A stretch of DNA of 33,452 bases from assembly GCA_044233745.1 (NCBI GenBank), contig JBIIJN010000021.1, forward strand, positions 1 through 33,452. Direction: 5' to 3'. The stretch is from UBA6165 sp044233745. Its GTDB lineage: Bacteria; Bacteroidota; Bacteroidia; Flavobacteriales_D; Crocinitomicaceae. Both the position numbers and the translations under genes were made by a program. The notes under the pieces were generated by a model that saw only the letters and a program-made list of their open reading frames with translations, ran no database searches and had not been told where the DNA came from. Shown here piece by piece: positions 6,204 through 14,405 of the stretch (its first letter is position 1; each line of letters opens with the position of its first letter).

Positions 6204-8525
6204 TTAATTGATCATCACAAATTTGCCAACATATCGCCCCTTTGAATCGATGGGCGCTGTATAAATCAAATAAACACCAGAAGCTGCTCGTTCGCCATTC
6301 AATAAATCGCCATTCCAAGTGGCTGTGCCTCCGTTGGATATAGTTTTATAAACCAAATTGCCAGCCGCATCGGTAACGCGAATTTCTGAATCATATGCAA
6401 TGCCTTGAATGGTTACGACGCCATTTGTGTTTGGGCGAAAAGGATTAGGAAAAACCTGAACATTGCTGTATTCAAAATCTGAAATAGACGCATCGCTTCG
6501 GAAAGATTGCAGTCCTTTTTCAGTAACAAAAAACACTTCTCCAGTTACGCCATCAATTGCAATATCAAGAATAGCATTAGACATCAGTGGGCTATTGGAG
6601 GTGTTGAAATTATACACTTCTTGTCTGCCATCGTTGGTAAAAAGGATAACACCAGCCGATTCAGTGGCTACCCATTTTCTGTTTCCACCATCAAGCACAA
6701 TTTTGGTGATGGCTGTGCTGCCCAACAAGCGCTCAATTTCCTCTTCAAACTCAATCAAAATTGGTTGTGCATCGATGCTATTGGAGTTAAAAACACGCGA
6801 ACTGTTGTAATACACCACAAGTCCCTTATCGGTTCCAATCCAAATATCATTGTTGAAATCAACACAAACAGAAGTGATTACGTTGCTTGGCAAATTCCCC
6901 AAACCTTGTCCATCTTTTAGCACTTTGAATTGATCATCTGAGGTATCAAGCGGTGTTTCGTTGTCATTAAATACCACCAAACCACCACCTTGAGTAGCGA
7001 GCCATTTGTAACCGTTAAAATCAACACGCAAATCATTCATCACTTTAGACTTCGGGTCTGGACCTAAATCATATTGTATAAAAACACCATCTTTCGTTTT
7101 AACTTTAAGCGGGAAATTGGCATACGATTGAGCAATCCAAAGATTAGAAGCGTCATCGAAGAACAATTGCGAAACGTTGTAGGAGTTGTTTCCCAAAGTC
7201 GTCAATTCCAATGGCGAATTGGAATTGTCGTAAAAAGCATCAACTGTTTTTCCATCGCGCACTTCAAATAGCGGGCGACCGGAATATGTGCCAAATGCAA
7301 AATGATTCACATCGTTTGGGTCAATGCTCACTGAAATCACATCCCAAGTCAATTGTGTCATGCTCGGAGCATTGGTGGAATTGATATACGACCACTCTTC
7401 ATTTTGAAACATATAAACACCAGAAGTATTGAAGCTTTGATTGAAGCCAGAAAGTCCGCCACCAGCAACAAGCAACAACCCGTCTTTATTATCCAAAGCG
7501 AAACTGCTGCTTCTAAATGGACCCTGGAATCCCAATTTTTGATGGGCAAATGAATTTCTGGCTTGCACAAGTCCAAAGTTTTTGTCGGCTATATAGTAAT
7601 CCAAGCCTAATTTATAGGCGCCGTTGGGAGCAATATTAGAACCCTCATCATATTGATAAATCAGCTCAACCAATTGCAAATCAGTATTGTATTCTGCCAA
7701 TTGAGCATCAGCACTCAAGAACAAATTGTCGTTTTGCACTCGGATATTGTGGATTTCCAAATTCAAGAAATTGTTCACCACTTCGAAGCTGTTGTTTACT
7801 CTTCTGTAAAGCGTATCTGTGGCATAAGAGGTGATTGGCGATTTGTAGCGCAGCCAAAGTTGGTCGTTAAAAAGTAGCAAATTCCTATATCCGCCCACAG
7901 TCTGCTCGGGTGTATTGGCGTAGGTCTGCCACTGCGTAAAATCTGCCAGAGCAATGTTGTTTTTATTGGCAAAACGAATTCCAGAACTCGATAAGGCAAA
8001 AATGGTATCGCCATGGAAAGCCACATCCCAAATGGGTGTTGAACTTGAAAAAGGATAATAGGTGTCAGCAACTTCACGGCGCTCTGGATTGATTTTCATC
8101 ACACCAACACCGCAAGATACATACACAAATCCTTCATGGTAAGTCATTTTATTGATGCGCTTGTTGCCCAGAATATTTGCCAAAACCAAAGCAGGCAGAT
8201 TGAATATTACATTGTTGGAAATCAAATCCAAATTTCCGTTTTCATAGCCCACCAAGAGCGTGTTGTTTTCTGGAGCATAACACAAACTTGTAAGCCCAAC
8301 ATCTGAAAGATAATTGGCAGCGGTCCACAAAAATTTTTCCGTGCTTTCTACATCGTATTCGAAGAGTCCGTTTTCAAAGGCAACATATACTTTATCATTC
8401 AAATAAGCAATGTCTCGTGCATCGTTGTTGGGTGTGAATAAGCGCCAAGTGCCCATGGGAATTTGAGACCAAGTCATGGGAGAAATAATGCTAATAATCA
8501 ACAAGGACAAAATCAATCGAATCAT
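6204..8525 (-). CDS. porZ: Type IX secretion system protein PorZ
   Basis: 773-residue exported protein. The start at 8525 gives a clean signal peptide (MIRLILSLLIISIISPMTWS); an 11-codon upstream extension is less likely because the candidate -7 box lies inside it. The body is a two-component-regulator-type beta-propeller with repeated 'G-x-V/W-A-T-x-x-G' blades (for example WLATQGGGLVVFND, WIGTDKGLVVY). The last 85 residues from 689 (VFPNPFRP ... GVYLIY ... GKFVMIN) form a type A T9SS C-terminal domain. Family knowledge: PorZ is part of the surface attachment complex with PorU/PorV and helps anchor cargo to lipopolysaccharide. It probably heads a transcript with recO. Confidence 0.87.
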   Translation of the reverse strand: MIRLILSLLIISIISPMTWSQIPMGTWRLFTPNNDARDIAYLNDKVYVAFENGLFEYDVESTEKFLWTAANYLSDVGLTSLCYAPENNTLLVGYENGNLDLISNNVIFNLPALVLANILGNKRINKMTYHEGFVYVSCGVGVMKINPERREVADTYYPFSSSTPIWDVAFHGDTIFALSSSGIRFANKNNIALADFTQWQTYANTPEQTVGGYRNLLLFNDQLWLRYKSPITSYATDTLYRRVNNSFEVVNNFLNLEIHNIRVQNDNLFLSADAQLAEYNTDLQLVELIYQYDEGSNIAPNGAYKLGLDYYIADKNFGLVQARNSFAHQKLGFQGPFRSSSFALDNKDGLLLVAGGGLSGFNQSFNTSGVYMFQNEEWSYINSTNAPSMTQLTWDVISVSIDPNDVNHFAFGTYSGRPLFEVRDGKTVDAFYDNSNSPLELTTLGNNSYNVSQLFFDDASNLWIAQSYANFPLKVKTKDGVFIQYDLGPDPKSKVMNDLRVDFNGYKWLATQGGGLVVFNDNETPLDTSDDQFKVLKDGQGLGNLPSNVITSVCVDFNNDIWIGTDKGLVVYYNSSRVFNSNSIDAQPILIEFEEEIERLLGSTAITKIVLDGGNRKWVATESAGVILFTNDGRQEVYNFNTSNSPLMSNAILDIAIDGVTGEVFFVTEKGLQSFRSDASISDFEYSNVQVFPNPFRPNTNGVVTIQGIAYDSEIRVTDAAGNLVYKTISNGGTATWNGDLLNGERAASGVYLIYTAPIDSKGRYVGKFVMIN

Positions 8526-8538
8526 ATGAAATGCGTTT

Positions 8539-8546
8539 GGAAGATA
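8539..8546 (-). promoter_or_regulatory. Weak candidate -7 box for porZ-recO
   Basis: Minus-strand TATCTTCC matches six of eight positions with TAnnTTTG counting the free ones and lies 13 bases before the porZ ATG. The last bases differ, so confidence is low. Confidence 0.3.
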
Positions 8547-8638
8547 GAAAACGTACAAATTTGCTAATTATTGGGCATTTTCTTGATAATTAATTTAAAA
8601 TCGCAGTGCACTGTAGGTTTTCTGTTTTCTTAAAAGAT

Positions 8639-8646
8639 TATTTTTG
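8639..8646 (+). promoter_or_regulatory. -7 box for the yebC-family gene
   Basis: TATTTTTG is an exact TAnnTTTG match 31 bases before the ATG at 8678. A 10-bp perfect palindrome, CAGTGCACTG (8604-8613), lies just upstream of the expected -33 position and could be an operator. Confidence 0.6.
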
Positions 8647-8677
8647 CAGTCCAAAATCAGAAGCAAAATCAGAAATT

Positions 8678-9388
8678 ATGGGAAGAGCATTTGAATATAG
8701 AAGAGCGGCAAAAGAAAAGCGTTGGGACAAAATGTCTAAAGTGTTTCCAAAATTAGGCAAAGCCATTACGATGGCTGCTAAAGAAGCTGGAACCGACCCA
8801 GACACCAATGCACGTTTGCGAACGGCCATTCAAAATGCGAAAGCCCAAAACATGCCCAAAGACAATATTGAAGCTGCCATAAAAAGAGCGCATGCCAAAG
8901 ATATTGCCGATTTCGCTGAGATTATCTACGAAGGCAAAGGTCCGCATGGCGTTTTGGTTTATGTTGAATGCGCTACCGATAATCCAACGAGAACGGTTGC
9001 CAATGTGAAATCCTACTTCAATAAATCGGGCGGTGGCGTTGTGCCCAATGGCTCTTTGGAGTTCATGTTTTCAAGAAAAGCGGTTTTTGAATTTGACAAA
9101 ACAGACAGCATCGACATTGAAGAATTGGAATTTGAACTCATCGACGCCGGATTAGAATCCATTGAAAGTGAGGAAGATAAAGTTTTTGTTTATGGTGACT
9201 ACACCAACTTCGGAACACTCGCCAAAGCACTAGAAGACAAAGGCATTGAAGTGCTCAAATCAAATTTGCAACGCATCCCAACAAGCCCAGTAGAATTTAG
9301 CGATGACCAACTCACCGACATCGAAAAACTACTTGATAAAATCGAAGACGACGACGATATTCAACAGGTTTTTACGAATATTGCGTAG
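8678..9388 (+). CDS. yebC: YebC/PmpR/TACO1 family protein
   Basis: 236-residue protein starting MGRAFEYRRAAKEKRWDKMS, the usual first residues of the family, which fixes the start at 8678 and not at the upstream ATG at 8606. The promoter box at 8639 also lies inside the longer frame. The three-domain family order is visible: N-terminal helical lobe (to about 75), GPHGVLVYVECATDNPTRT, and SGGGVVPNGSLEFMF in the centre. Members were long annotated as transcriptional regulators; recent work assigns some a role in translating proline-rich stretches. Which role applies here cannot be read. It is monocistronic and convergent with the GT9 gene. Confidence 0.93.
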   Translation: MGRAFEYRRAAKEKRWDKMSKVFPKLGKAITMAAKEAGTDPDTNARLRTAIQNAKAQNMPKDNIEAAIKRAHAKDIADFAEIIYEGKGPHGVLVYVECATDNPTRTVANVKSYFNKSGGGVVPNGSLEFMFSRKAVFEFDKTDSIDIEELEFELIDAGLESIESEEDKVFVYGDYTNFGTLAKALEDKGIEVLKSNLQRIPTSPVEFSDDQLTDIEKLLDKIEDDDDIQQVFTNIA

Positions 9389-9393
9389 GAAGG

Positions 9394-9415
9394 CGGTTAG
9401 CTTTTAGCGGTTAGC
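9394..9415. repeat. Short heptamer tandem repeat with TTAGC core
   Basis: Three seven-base units ending in TTAGC (GGTTAGC, TTTTAGC, GGTTAGC) lie in the 37-base gap between the convergent yebC-family and GT9 genes. There is no hairpin with a T-tract. It could be a local slip-strand product or one copy of a dispersed repeat. Confidence 0.5.
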
Positions 9416-9425
9416 GATTGGATGT

Positions 9426-10430
9426 TTAATGAAGTGAATCCACTACCCGCTCCACAGCAATCTCCTCAATACACTTGCAAAATTCACCTTTTTTGCATTT
9501 CTGGCAATTTTCATCATAAACCAAGGCCAAACTACTTTTCCCCAAAGGCTGCCAACGTCCCGGATGAATGGGTCGGCGTGGTGAGAATAAACCTACAGCG
9601 CGAATGCCCAACAATCCAGCTATATGCAACGGTCCTGTGGACGCAGCTACCAAGGCATCACTCGCGCCAATTACTGCAATCAATTCTGTCAAAGTCAACT
9701 TGCCCGAACTGTCTAACAAATTATCGTGCTTGGGCAAGAATGGGCGAAAAATTTGCCCCTCGCTTTCTGTGCCCGTGAAAATCACTTGATGTCCTTCTGC
9801 TATCAAGCGTTCAGCCAAAGCCATAAAATTGGGTATGCCCCATTCCACTGCGCTTCCTTGCGATTTGCAATGTAAGATGACGCATTTTTTATCTCTACGC
9901 CATTGTGTTATAAAAGCTGGGATTGGTGTATGCGTTTGAAGTAATCGAACTTCATTCAAAGCATCAAAACTGGGCACTTCAATATCAAAAGGTTGTAAGA
10001 GTTTGAAATTGAGTTGAGCTTCGTGTAGTTCGGATTTTTTGCGCGTAAAATTGATCAAATGATTGCAAGTTAACCAATGAAACAAGCGATGATTGGTGCC
10101 AATGCGCATCGGGATTTTTGCTCGCCAAGCCAGTTTTGAGAGTCGTTTATTAGGGAAAACATGGATAATGGCATCTACATTGGCTGCAATCATTTTTTGG
10201 ATAATATCAGCATCAGAGCAGGCATTCCATTCATCCCAATTGAAAAAATCATCAACAAAAGAACAACTGCGAATTATGGCTTCGGTATATGATTTTCCCA
10301 AAAAGACAATTCGCACATCTGGATATTTATCTTTCAATGCCTTGCAAATCGGCAAAGTCAAACAAACATCACCAATGCTATCTGTGCGAGAAATGAGGAC
10401 GGTTTTATTGTTCAATTCTATCTTACTCAT
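9426..10430 (-). CDS. Glycosyltransferase family 9 (heptosyltransferase-like)
   Basis: 334-residue GT9 enzyme, the family of ADP-heptose:LPS heptosyltransferases. N-terminal Rossmann motif VLISRTDSIGDVCLTLPI and the C-terminal nucleotide-sugar motif STGPLHIAGLLGI are both present. The tail carries a Cys cluster (C309, C312, C318, C320), in the place where many GT9 proteins have conserved cysteines. It acts on the cytoplasmic face of the inner membrane, presumably on LPS core. Its ATG overlaps the GT2 stop codon by 4 bases (ATGA), so the two are translationally coupled. The exact sugar and acceptor are unknown, so no symbol is given. Confidence 0.88.
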   Translation of the reverse strand: MSKIELNNKTVLISRTDSIGDVCLTLPICKALKDKYPDVRIVFLGKSYTEAIIRSCSFVDDFFNWDEWNACSDADIIQKMIAANVDAIIHVFPNKRLSKLAWRAKIPMRIGTNHRLFHWLTCNHLINFTRKKSELHEAQLNFKLLQPFDIEVPSFDALNEVRLLQTHTPIPAFITQWRRDKKCVILHCKSQGSAVEWGIPNFMALAERLIAEGHQVIFTGTESEGQIFRPFLPKHDNLLDSSGKLTLTELIAVIGASDALVAASTGPLHIAGLLGIRAVGLFSPRRPIHPGRWQPLGKSSLALVYDENCQKCKKGEFCKCIEEIAVERVVDSLH

Positions 10431-11197
10431 AGCCCACCCGATTTGTGCAAGTTTCTCAATTTCTTATATTTTACATAAGTTGCAAAAGCAGAAATTCGAC
10501 AAATCTGAAAACCAGTTTTGCCATCCAGAAAACCTCTATTGATGATGTAATCTTTCAAGAATTTCACAACTGGACTGAGATATAGCACCAGCAAAGGCGC
10601 TTTTTTCCCACGCTTGTGTTGTGCATTGGCCGAAATGGTGGTGAAATATTCTACTTGCTTGTAATGGTCATCCAACGTATAATAACTGTAGTGCAAAATA
10701 TCGCCTTTCAGATGTCCGATTTCATTTTGGCGTTTATGGAGTTCGTATTTATCGTGCGGATTATCGCCTCCCCATGTACCACAGCGCGAATCCCAAAGGC
10801 GCAGTTTTTTATCGGGATACCAACCACAATGGCGCACCCAATGACCGCAGTAATTGGTCAAACGATTCATGCTGTATGCGGCCAAAATGAAATTGTTTTT
10901 CACCTGTAGAATCGATTCTTTCAAAGTATCATCAAGGGCTTCATCGGCATCGAGCGATAAAACATGAGGGAATTTAGCCTGTGTAATAGCCCAATTTTTC
11001 TGTTCAATATGTCCTTCAAAAGCGTGTTCTATAAATCGAACTCCATGCTCCAAACATATTTCCTTGGTACGATCTGAAGAAAAGGAATCAACAACCACAA
11101 TGTCGTCGGCAATGTCTTTCACCGAAGCCAAACAACGTGCAATATTTCTTTCCTCATTGAAAGTTATTATAACAACTGAAATTGGCGTGTATGACAT
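10427..11197 (-). CDS. Glycosyltransferase family 2 (LPS core, WaaE-like)
   Basis: 256-residue GT-A fold transferase. It starts ISVVIITFNEERNIARCLAS, has VVDSFSSDRT as the nucleotide-binding strand, and the metal-binding LSLDADE (Asp83-Ala-Asp85). The segment CGWYPDKKLRLWDSRCGTWG is typical of the WaaE/KdtX group, which adds a sugar to the LPS inner core. No transmembrane segment is clear, so it is peripheral and cytoplasmic. It is the first gene of a two-gene unit with the GT9 gene (4-base overlap) and is preceded by a -7 box 20 bases upstream. Confidence 0.88.
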   Translation of the reverse strand: MSYTPISVVIITFNEERNIARCLASVKDIADDIVVVDSFSSDRTKEICLEHGVRFIEHAFEGHIEQKNWAITQAKFPHVLSLDADEALDDTLKESILQVKNNFILAAYSMNRLTNYCGHWVRHCGWYPDKKLRLWDSRCGTWGGDNPHDKYELHKRQNEIGHLKGDILHYSYYTLDDHYKQVEYFTTISANAQHKRGKKAPLLVLYLSPVVKFLKDYIINRGFLDGKTGFQICRISAFATYVKYKKLRNLHKSGGL

Positions 11198-11217
11198 GGA
11201 TTGAATTAGTAACGCTG

Positions 11218-11225
11218 CGAAGTTA
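11218..11225 (-). promoter_or_regulatory. Candidate -7 box for the GT2-GT9 unit
   Basis: Minus-strand TAACTTCG, the same variant as seen before recR, lies 20 bases before the GT2 ATG (11197) and just after the DUF4837 stop codon. Confidence 0.45.
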
Positions 11226-11231
11226 GTAAAA

Positions 11232-12287
11232 CTAAATCTTCACAGTTCGCAAAAGAGCTTTGTGCTCACGGATATAGGTCAATAAAGGCTCGCTTGGACC
11301 ATGCACCATACCAAAAACAGTAACGATTTTATTTGTTTTCGGGTTCATAAAAGAATAGCTCACAAAAGGTCCACCCATAAAAACATCGCTACGACCTCGA
11401 ATTCGATATTGCCCTTTAATCTCGGTCATTTCAATACCATTAATCATCAGTTTTTGTGAAACAGGATAAACCAGCGTGTCGTATTCTGTAGCCAAATAAG
11501 CCCCTTCTTTCTCGTGCGGCGCATATTTTTTAAGAATGGTATCCTGAAATTCGAGCAACGCGAGCATGTTCAATTGCTCAGCACCCTTATAATCTTGCTG
11601 CCAAAACATAACACTGCTCAAAATGAAATTGGCCTTAGATGTTTGAACACCGGAGCCAGCATCTAGTGGCATTTCGCGAGAGCGATCGGGCACATCAACA
11701 CGCAAAAAGTCATCAACGTCATTGAGAACATCAACACCACTTGGGATATCCATTGCAAAACCGTACTTTTTCTCAAGAATCCCACTCAACACACTGTTGG
11801 ATTTACTCACAAAATGTTTCACCAAACGATTCATTTCTGCCTCTTCGAATGCGCTCGTGATCACATCCAAGTCAGCCGAGGCAATTTTACGCAAATCGGC
11901 AATATCTTGAAAAAACAACTCCACAACCACCTGGCCTTTCACCCATTTGTTGTGAATAACATTGACGGTTGCCGGTGAGTATTGGGCGTTGTCATGACGC
12001 TCAATGATCAGGATGTTTCTGGTTGATTTAAAATTCCCATTAAATCCAACAACATTTTTCTGATTGAATTTGAAGGCGTATTCATACGGATAATAAGGCT
12101 GCTCAGCTGGTGCTATTTTTACAAAAAATGAATCCAAATCTGTAGATTGCCAAAGTTCATCGGTGCATACCACTAAAACATGTCCAGGTTTTCCCGATGC
12201 CCAAGTTTCGTTATTTCTTCTTTTATTGAATTCGGAACAAGAAGCCAATGTTATGATAACAAAGGCAATAGAAAAGATTTTAGCCAT
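11232..12287 (-). CDS. DUF4837 family lipoprotein
   Basis: 351 residues with a lipoprotein signal peptide (MAKIFSIAFVIITLASC, lipidated Cys17), so it is anchored in the envelope. The rest matches my recollection of DUF4837, a Bacteroidota family of unknown function: HVLVVCTDELWQ near the start, a central region with ARG/ARMAR-free helices, and IKGQYRIRGRSDVFMGGPFVSY near the end. It lies 11 bases after the lytic transglycosylase stop codon and is likely cotranscribed, which points to cell-wall or envelope work. No catalytic motif is visible. Confidence 0.75.
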   Translation of the reverse strand: MAKIFSIAFVIITLASCSEFNKRRNNETWASGKPGHVLVVCTDELWQSTDLDSFFVKIAPAEQPYYPYEYAFKFNQKNVVGFNGNFKSTRNILIIERHDNAQYSPATVNVIHNKWVKGQVVVELFFQDIADLRKIASADLDVITSAFEEAEMNRLVKHFVSKSNSVLSGILEKKYGFAMDIPSGVDVLNDVDDFLRVDVPDRSREMPLDAGSGVQTSKANFILSSVMFWQQDYKGAEQLNMLALLEFQDTILKKYAPHEKEGAYLATEYDTLVYPVSQKLMINGIEMTEIKGQYRIRGRSDVFMGGPFVSYSFMNPKTNKIVTVFGMVHGPSEPLLTYIREHKALLRTVKI

Positions 12288-12298
12288 AATGTGAAGTA

Positions 12299-14035
12299 TT
12301 ATTTAACCCTAATTTTCTGTCCGATCTGAAGTTTATTGGCATTCAGACGCGGATTCAACTTCTGAATCGCGGCAACAGTCGTGCCATACTTTCTGGCTAT
12401 GACGCTTAAAGTCTCTCCCGACTTAACGGAATGGTATTTTTTGGCCGGTGTATTGGGTTTTGGAGGCTGATTATTGGGCGCGGTATTGTTTGCAGCCATC
12501 GTTTTGTCGCTGGTATAAATCACCAAAACTTGTCCGATATAAACTTGTGCAGAAGGCAAACTATTCCATTTCACCAGATCATCAATCGAGACCAAATATA
12601 TTTGTGAAATGGCGAATAATGTTTCACCGGCCTTCACGGTGTGTCTAATTTTTAAAAGTTCAGGTTGTGTTTGAAGAGAATCGACATTCGCGACATTGGA
12701 ATCAGCAACTTGGCTTGTGTTTCCGTTTTGAGTTGTTGAAACAGGTACGCTCGTCTTATCCACTTTGATGGTTTGCCCGATTTTCAATTTCTCAGAGCGC
12801 ATGCCATTCATCTCCATGATTTCGGCTTTTGTGGTGCCGTATTTTCTAGCAATCGAAGTTAATGTTTCCCCTTTTTTCACTTTGTGATAGCGAATTTTAT
12901 GTTCGTAAACCACTTCGCTAGTGTTCAACAAACCGGCGCTATCTTGAAGCGCATTAGATTCATTTAAAAACAAATTATCTGATGTGTAAATGTCATTTTC
13001 GTATTCTATGAACAAGGCAATTTTCTCCAAGGGCAAAGTAATGCACTGTGCGGGTTCAGTTTTAGGAATGTAGGTGCCCTTATAAATCGGATTCAACATT
13101 TGTATTTCCGCAACTGGAATGCCAACTAAAGCCTCAACACGTTGCATTTGAACGCCCTTTCTTAAACAAACCGTGTCAACATCGTAGTAGGTGATTTTAG
13201 CTTCTGCCGGAACAATATTGTGTATTACATGATGCTCCATGAGATAGGCGATTGCCATAAAACGAGGAACATAATCCTGTGTTTCTTTTGGCAAAAATGG
13301 ACGGACTTCCCAATAAGTTGAGCGACCTTCTGCCCTTCTAATGGCCTTATTCACATTGCCTGGACCTGCGTTGTATGCCGCCAAAGCCAAATTCCAATCG
13401 TTGTAAATACTGTACAGTTTTTTGAGATACATACAAGCCGCTTCGGTAGCTTTGATGGGATCCATGCGCTCGTCGATGAAAGAATTTTCAACCAATCCAA
13501 ACATTTTACCCGTGCCATACATAAATTGCCAAAGTCCTAACGCACCTGCTCTCGATTTGGCTTTTGGCAACAACATACTTTCAACCACTGGCAGATATTT
13601 CAGTTCCACTGGCAAACCGTGTTTATCCAATAGAGTCTCAAACATTTCAAAATACAGTTTCGAGCGACCCAAGGCAATTTTTATGGTACTTCTTCGGCGC
13701 ACACCAAAATCATCAATAGCCTGAATTACCGTAGGATGACAATCGAATGGAAAGTCAGAATATTCATTCATCTTCATCAAACGCTGGCAATATTCCTTGG
13801 CGCTAAAATTGGGAATATGACCAGGTTCGTAGTTGAGTTGCTTCTTGATTTGCTCGTATTCAGCCAACGTAGCATATTGCACGTAAAACTGGCGCATGTT
13901 TAACTCAAACTCATCTAGCAAACAAGCATTGTTAATGGTATCATCAGCCGAAAAAGCTGACCCATTCAAATTATGTTGAGACCAAATGTTTGTGTAAAAA
14001 ACAAAAAAAACCAGTACGCTGAATAAACGACCCAT
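12299..14035 (-). CDS. mltD: LysM-containing lytic transglycosylase (MltD-like)
   Basis: 578 residues with a signal peptide (MGRLFSVLVFFVFYTNIWSQ). The catalytic SLT domain is at about 110-270: LKYLPVVESMLLP with probable catalytic Glu152, GALGLWQFMYGTG, and ALAAYNAGPGNV. Three LysM domains follow at about 383-426, 464-507 and 533-577, joined by Ser/Thr/Asn- and Pro-rich linkers. It cleaves peptidoglycan glycan strands to anhydro-muropeptides, in the periplasm. There is no lipobox, unlike E. coli MltD. The next gene is the DUF4837 lipoprotein, 11 bases on. A -7 box 20 bases upstream supports the start. Confidence 0.93.
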   Translation of the reverse strand: MGRLFSVLVFFVFYTNIWSQHNLNGSAFSADDTINNACLLDEFELNMRQFYVQYATLAEYEQIKKQLNYEPGHIPNFSAKEYCQRLMKMNEYSDFPFDCHPTVIQAIDDFGVRRRSTIKIALGRSKLYFEMFETLLDKHGLPVELKYLPVVESMLLPKAKSRAGALGLWQFMYGTGKMFGLVENSFIDERMDPIKATEAACMYLKKLYSIYNDWNLALAAYNAGPGNVNKAIRRAEGRSTYWEVRPFLPKETQDYVPRFMAIAYLMEHHVIHNIVPAEAKITYYDVDTVCLRKGVQMQRVEALVGIPVAEIQMLNPIYKGTYIPKTEPAQCITLPLEKIALFIEYENDIYTSDNLFLNESNALQDSAGLLNTSEVVYEHKIRYHKVKKGETLTSIARKYGTTKAEIMEMNGMRSEKLKIGQTIKVDKTSVPVSTTQNGNTSQVADSNVANVDSLQTQPELLKIRHTVKAGETLFAISQIYLVSIDDLVKWNSLPSAQVYIGQVLVIYTSDKTMAANNTAPNNQPPKPNTPAKKYHSVKSGETLSVIARKYGTTVAAIQKLNPRLNANKLQIGQKIRVK

Positions 14036-14055
14036 TATAAAAATTAATTGCGACC

Positions 14056-14063
14056 CAAAATTA
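14056..14063 (-). promoter_or_regulatory. -7 box for the mltD-DUF4837 unit
   Basis: Minus-strand TAATTTTG is an exact TAnnTTTG match 20 bases before the mltD ATG, in the 49-base gap after tatA. No TTTG at -33 spacing. Confidence 0.5.
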
Positions 14064-14084
14064 TTTGGGGTCGGATGGAATGAA

Positions 14085-14255
14085 TTACTCCTTTGCGGAT
14101 TTTTCTTCTTCTTTTCCGTTGGTGGCGTCTTTGAATTCTTTTACGCCTTTACCCAAACCTTTCATCAGCTCAGGAATTTTTTTACCACCAAACATAAGGA
14201 GCACAACGGCTACTATTAAAATAACTTGCCAAGGTCCAAATACACCTAAAATCAT
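14085..14255 (-). CDS. tatA: Sec-independent translocase protein TatA/E
   Basis: 56-residue protein from the ATG at 14255: one transmembrane helix (about 6-22, FGPWQVILIVAVVLLMFGG), the FGGKKIPEL hinge, the amphipathic helix MKGLGKGVKEFKDA, and a charged tail (GKEEEKSAKE). This is the standard TatA/TatE layout, a subunit of the twin-arginine pore for folded proteins. A longer 65-residue reading from TTG at 14282 is possible, but the -7 box at 14280-14287 covers that codon, which argues for the inner ATG. tatC is not in the window. Confidence 0.92.
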   Translation of the reverse strand: MILGVFGPWQVILIVAVVLLMFGGKKIPELMKGLGKGVKEFKDATNGKEEEKSAKE

Positions 14256-14279
14256 TGCAATTTGTTTATTAAGTTTCGA

Positions 14280-14287
14280 CAAAATTA
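14280..14287 (-). promoter_or_regulatory. -7 box for tatA
   Basis: Minus-strand TAATTTTG, exact match to TAnnTTTG, 24 bases before the ATG at 14255. A TTTG lies 16 bases further upstream (CAAA at 14304-14307 on the plus strand), a little closer than consensus. Confidence 0.55.
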
Positions 14288-14405
14288 ACGATTAATAGGT
14301 TAACAAAGCCCCTTATTCAAGATTTAGAGAATATTTAACACCATTGAATTCGCATTTAGAAGGTAAATCACTAAAATACAATGTGTTAAGAATAAATTGT
14401 TAGCT

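Noticed and set aside
8606..8677. 24-codon N-terminal extension of the yebC-family protein
   Set aside because: The family starts at MGRAFEYR, and the -7 box TATTTTTG lies in the extension.
9394..9415. CRISPR or attachment-site repeat
   Set aside because: Units are only 7 bases with no spacers, and no integrase or cas gene is present.
14288..14405. Possible small RNA or tRNA between tatA and hemW
   Set aside because: The 118 bases are AT-rich, with no cloverleaf, no stable stem and no terminator-like hairpin.
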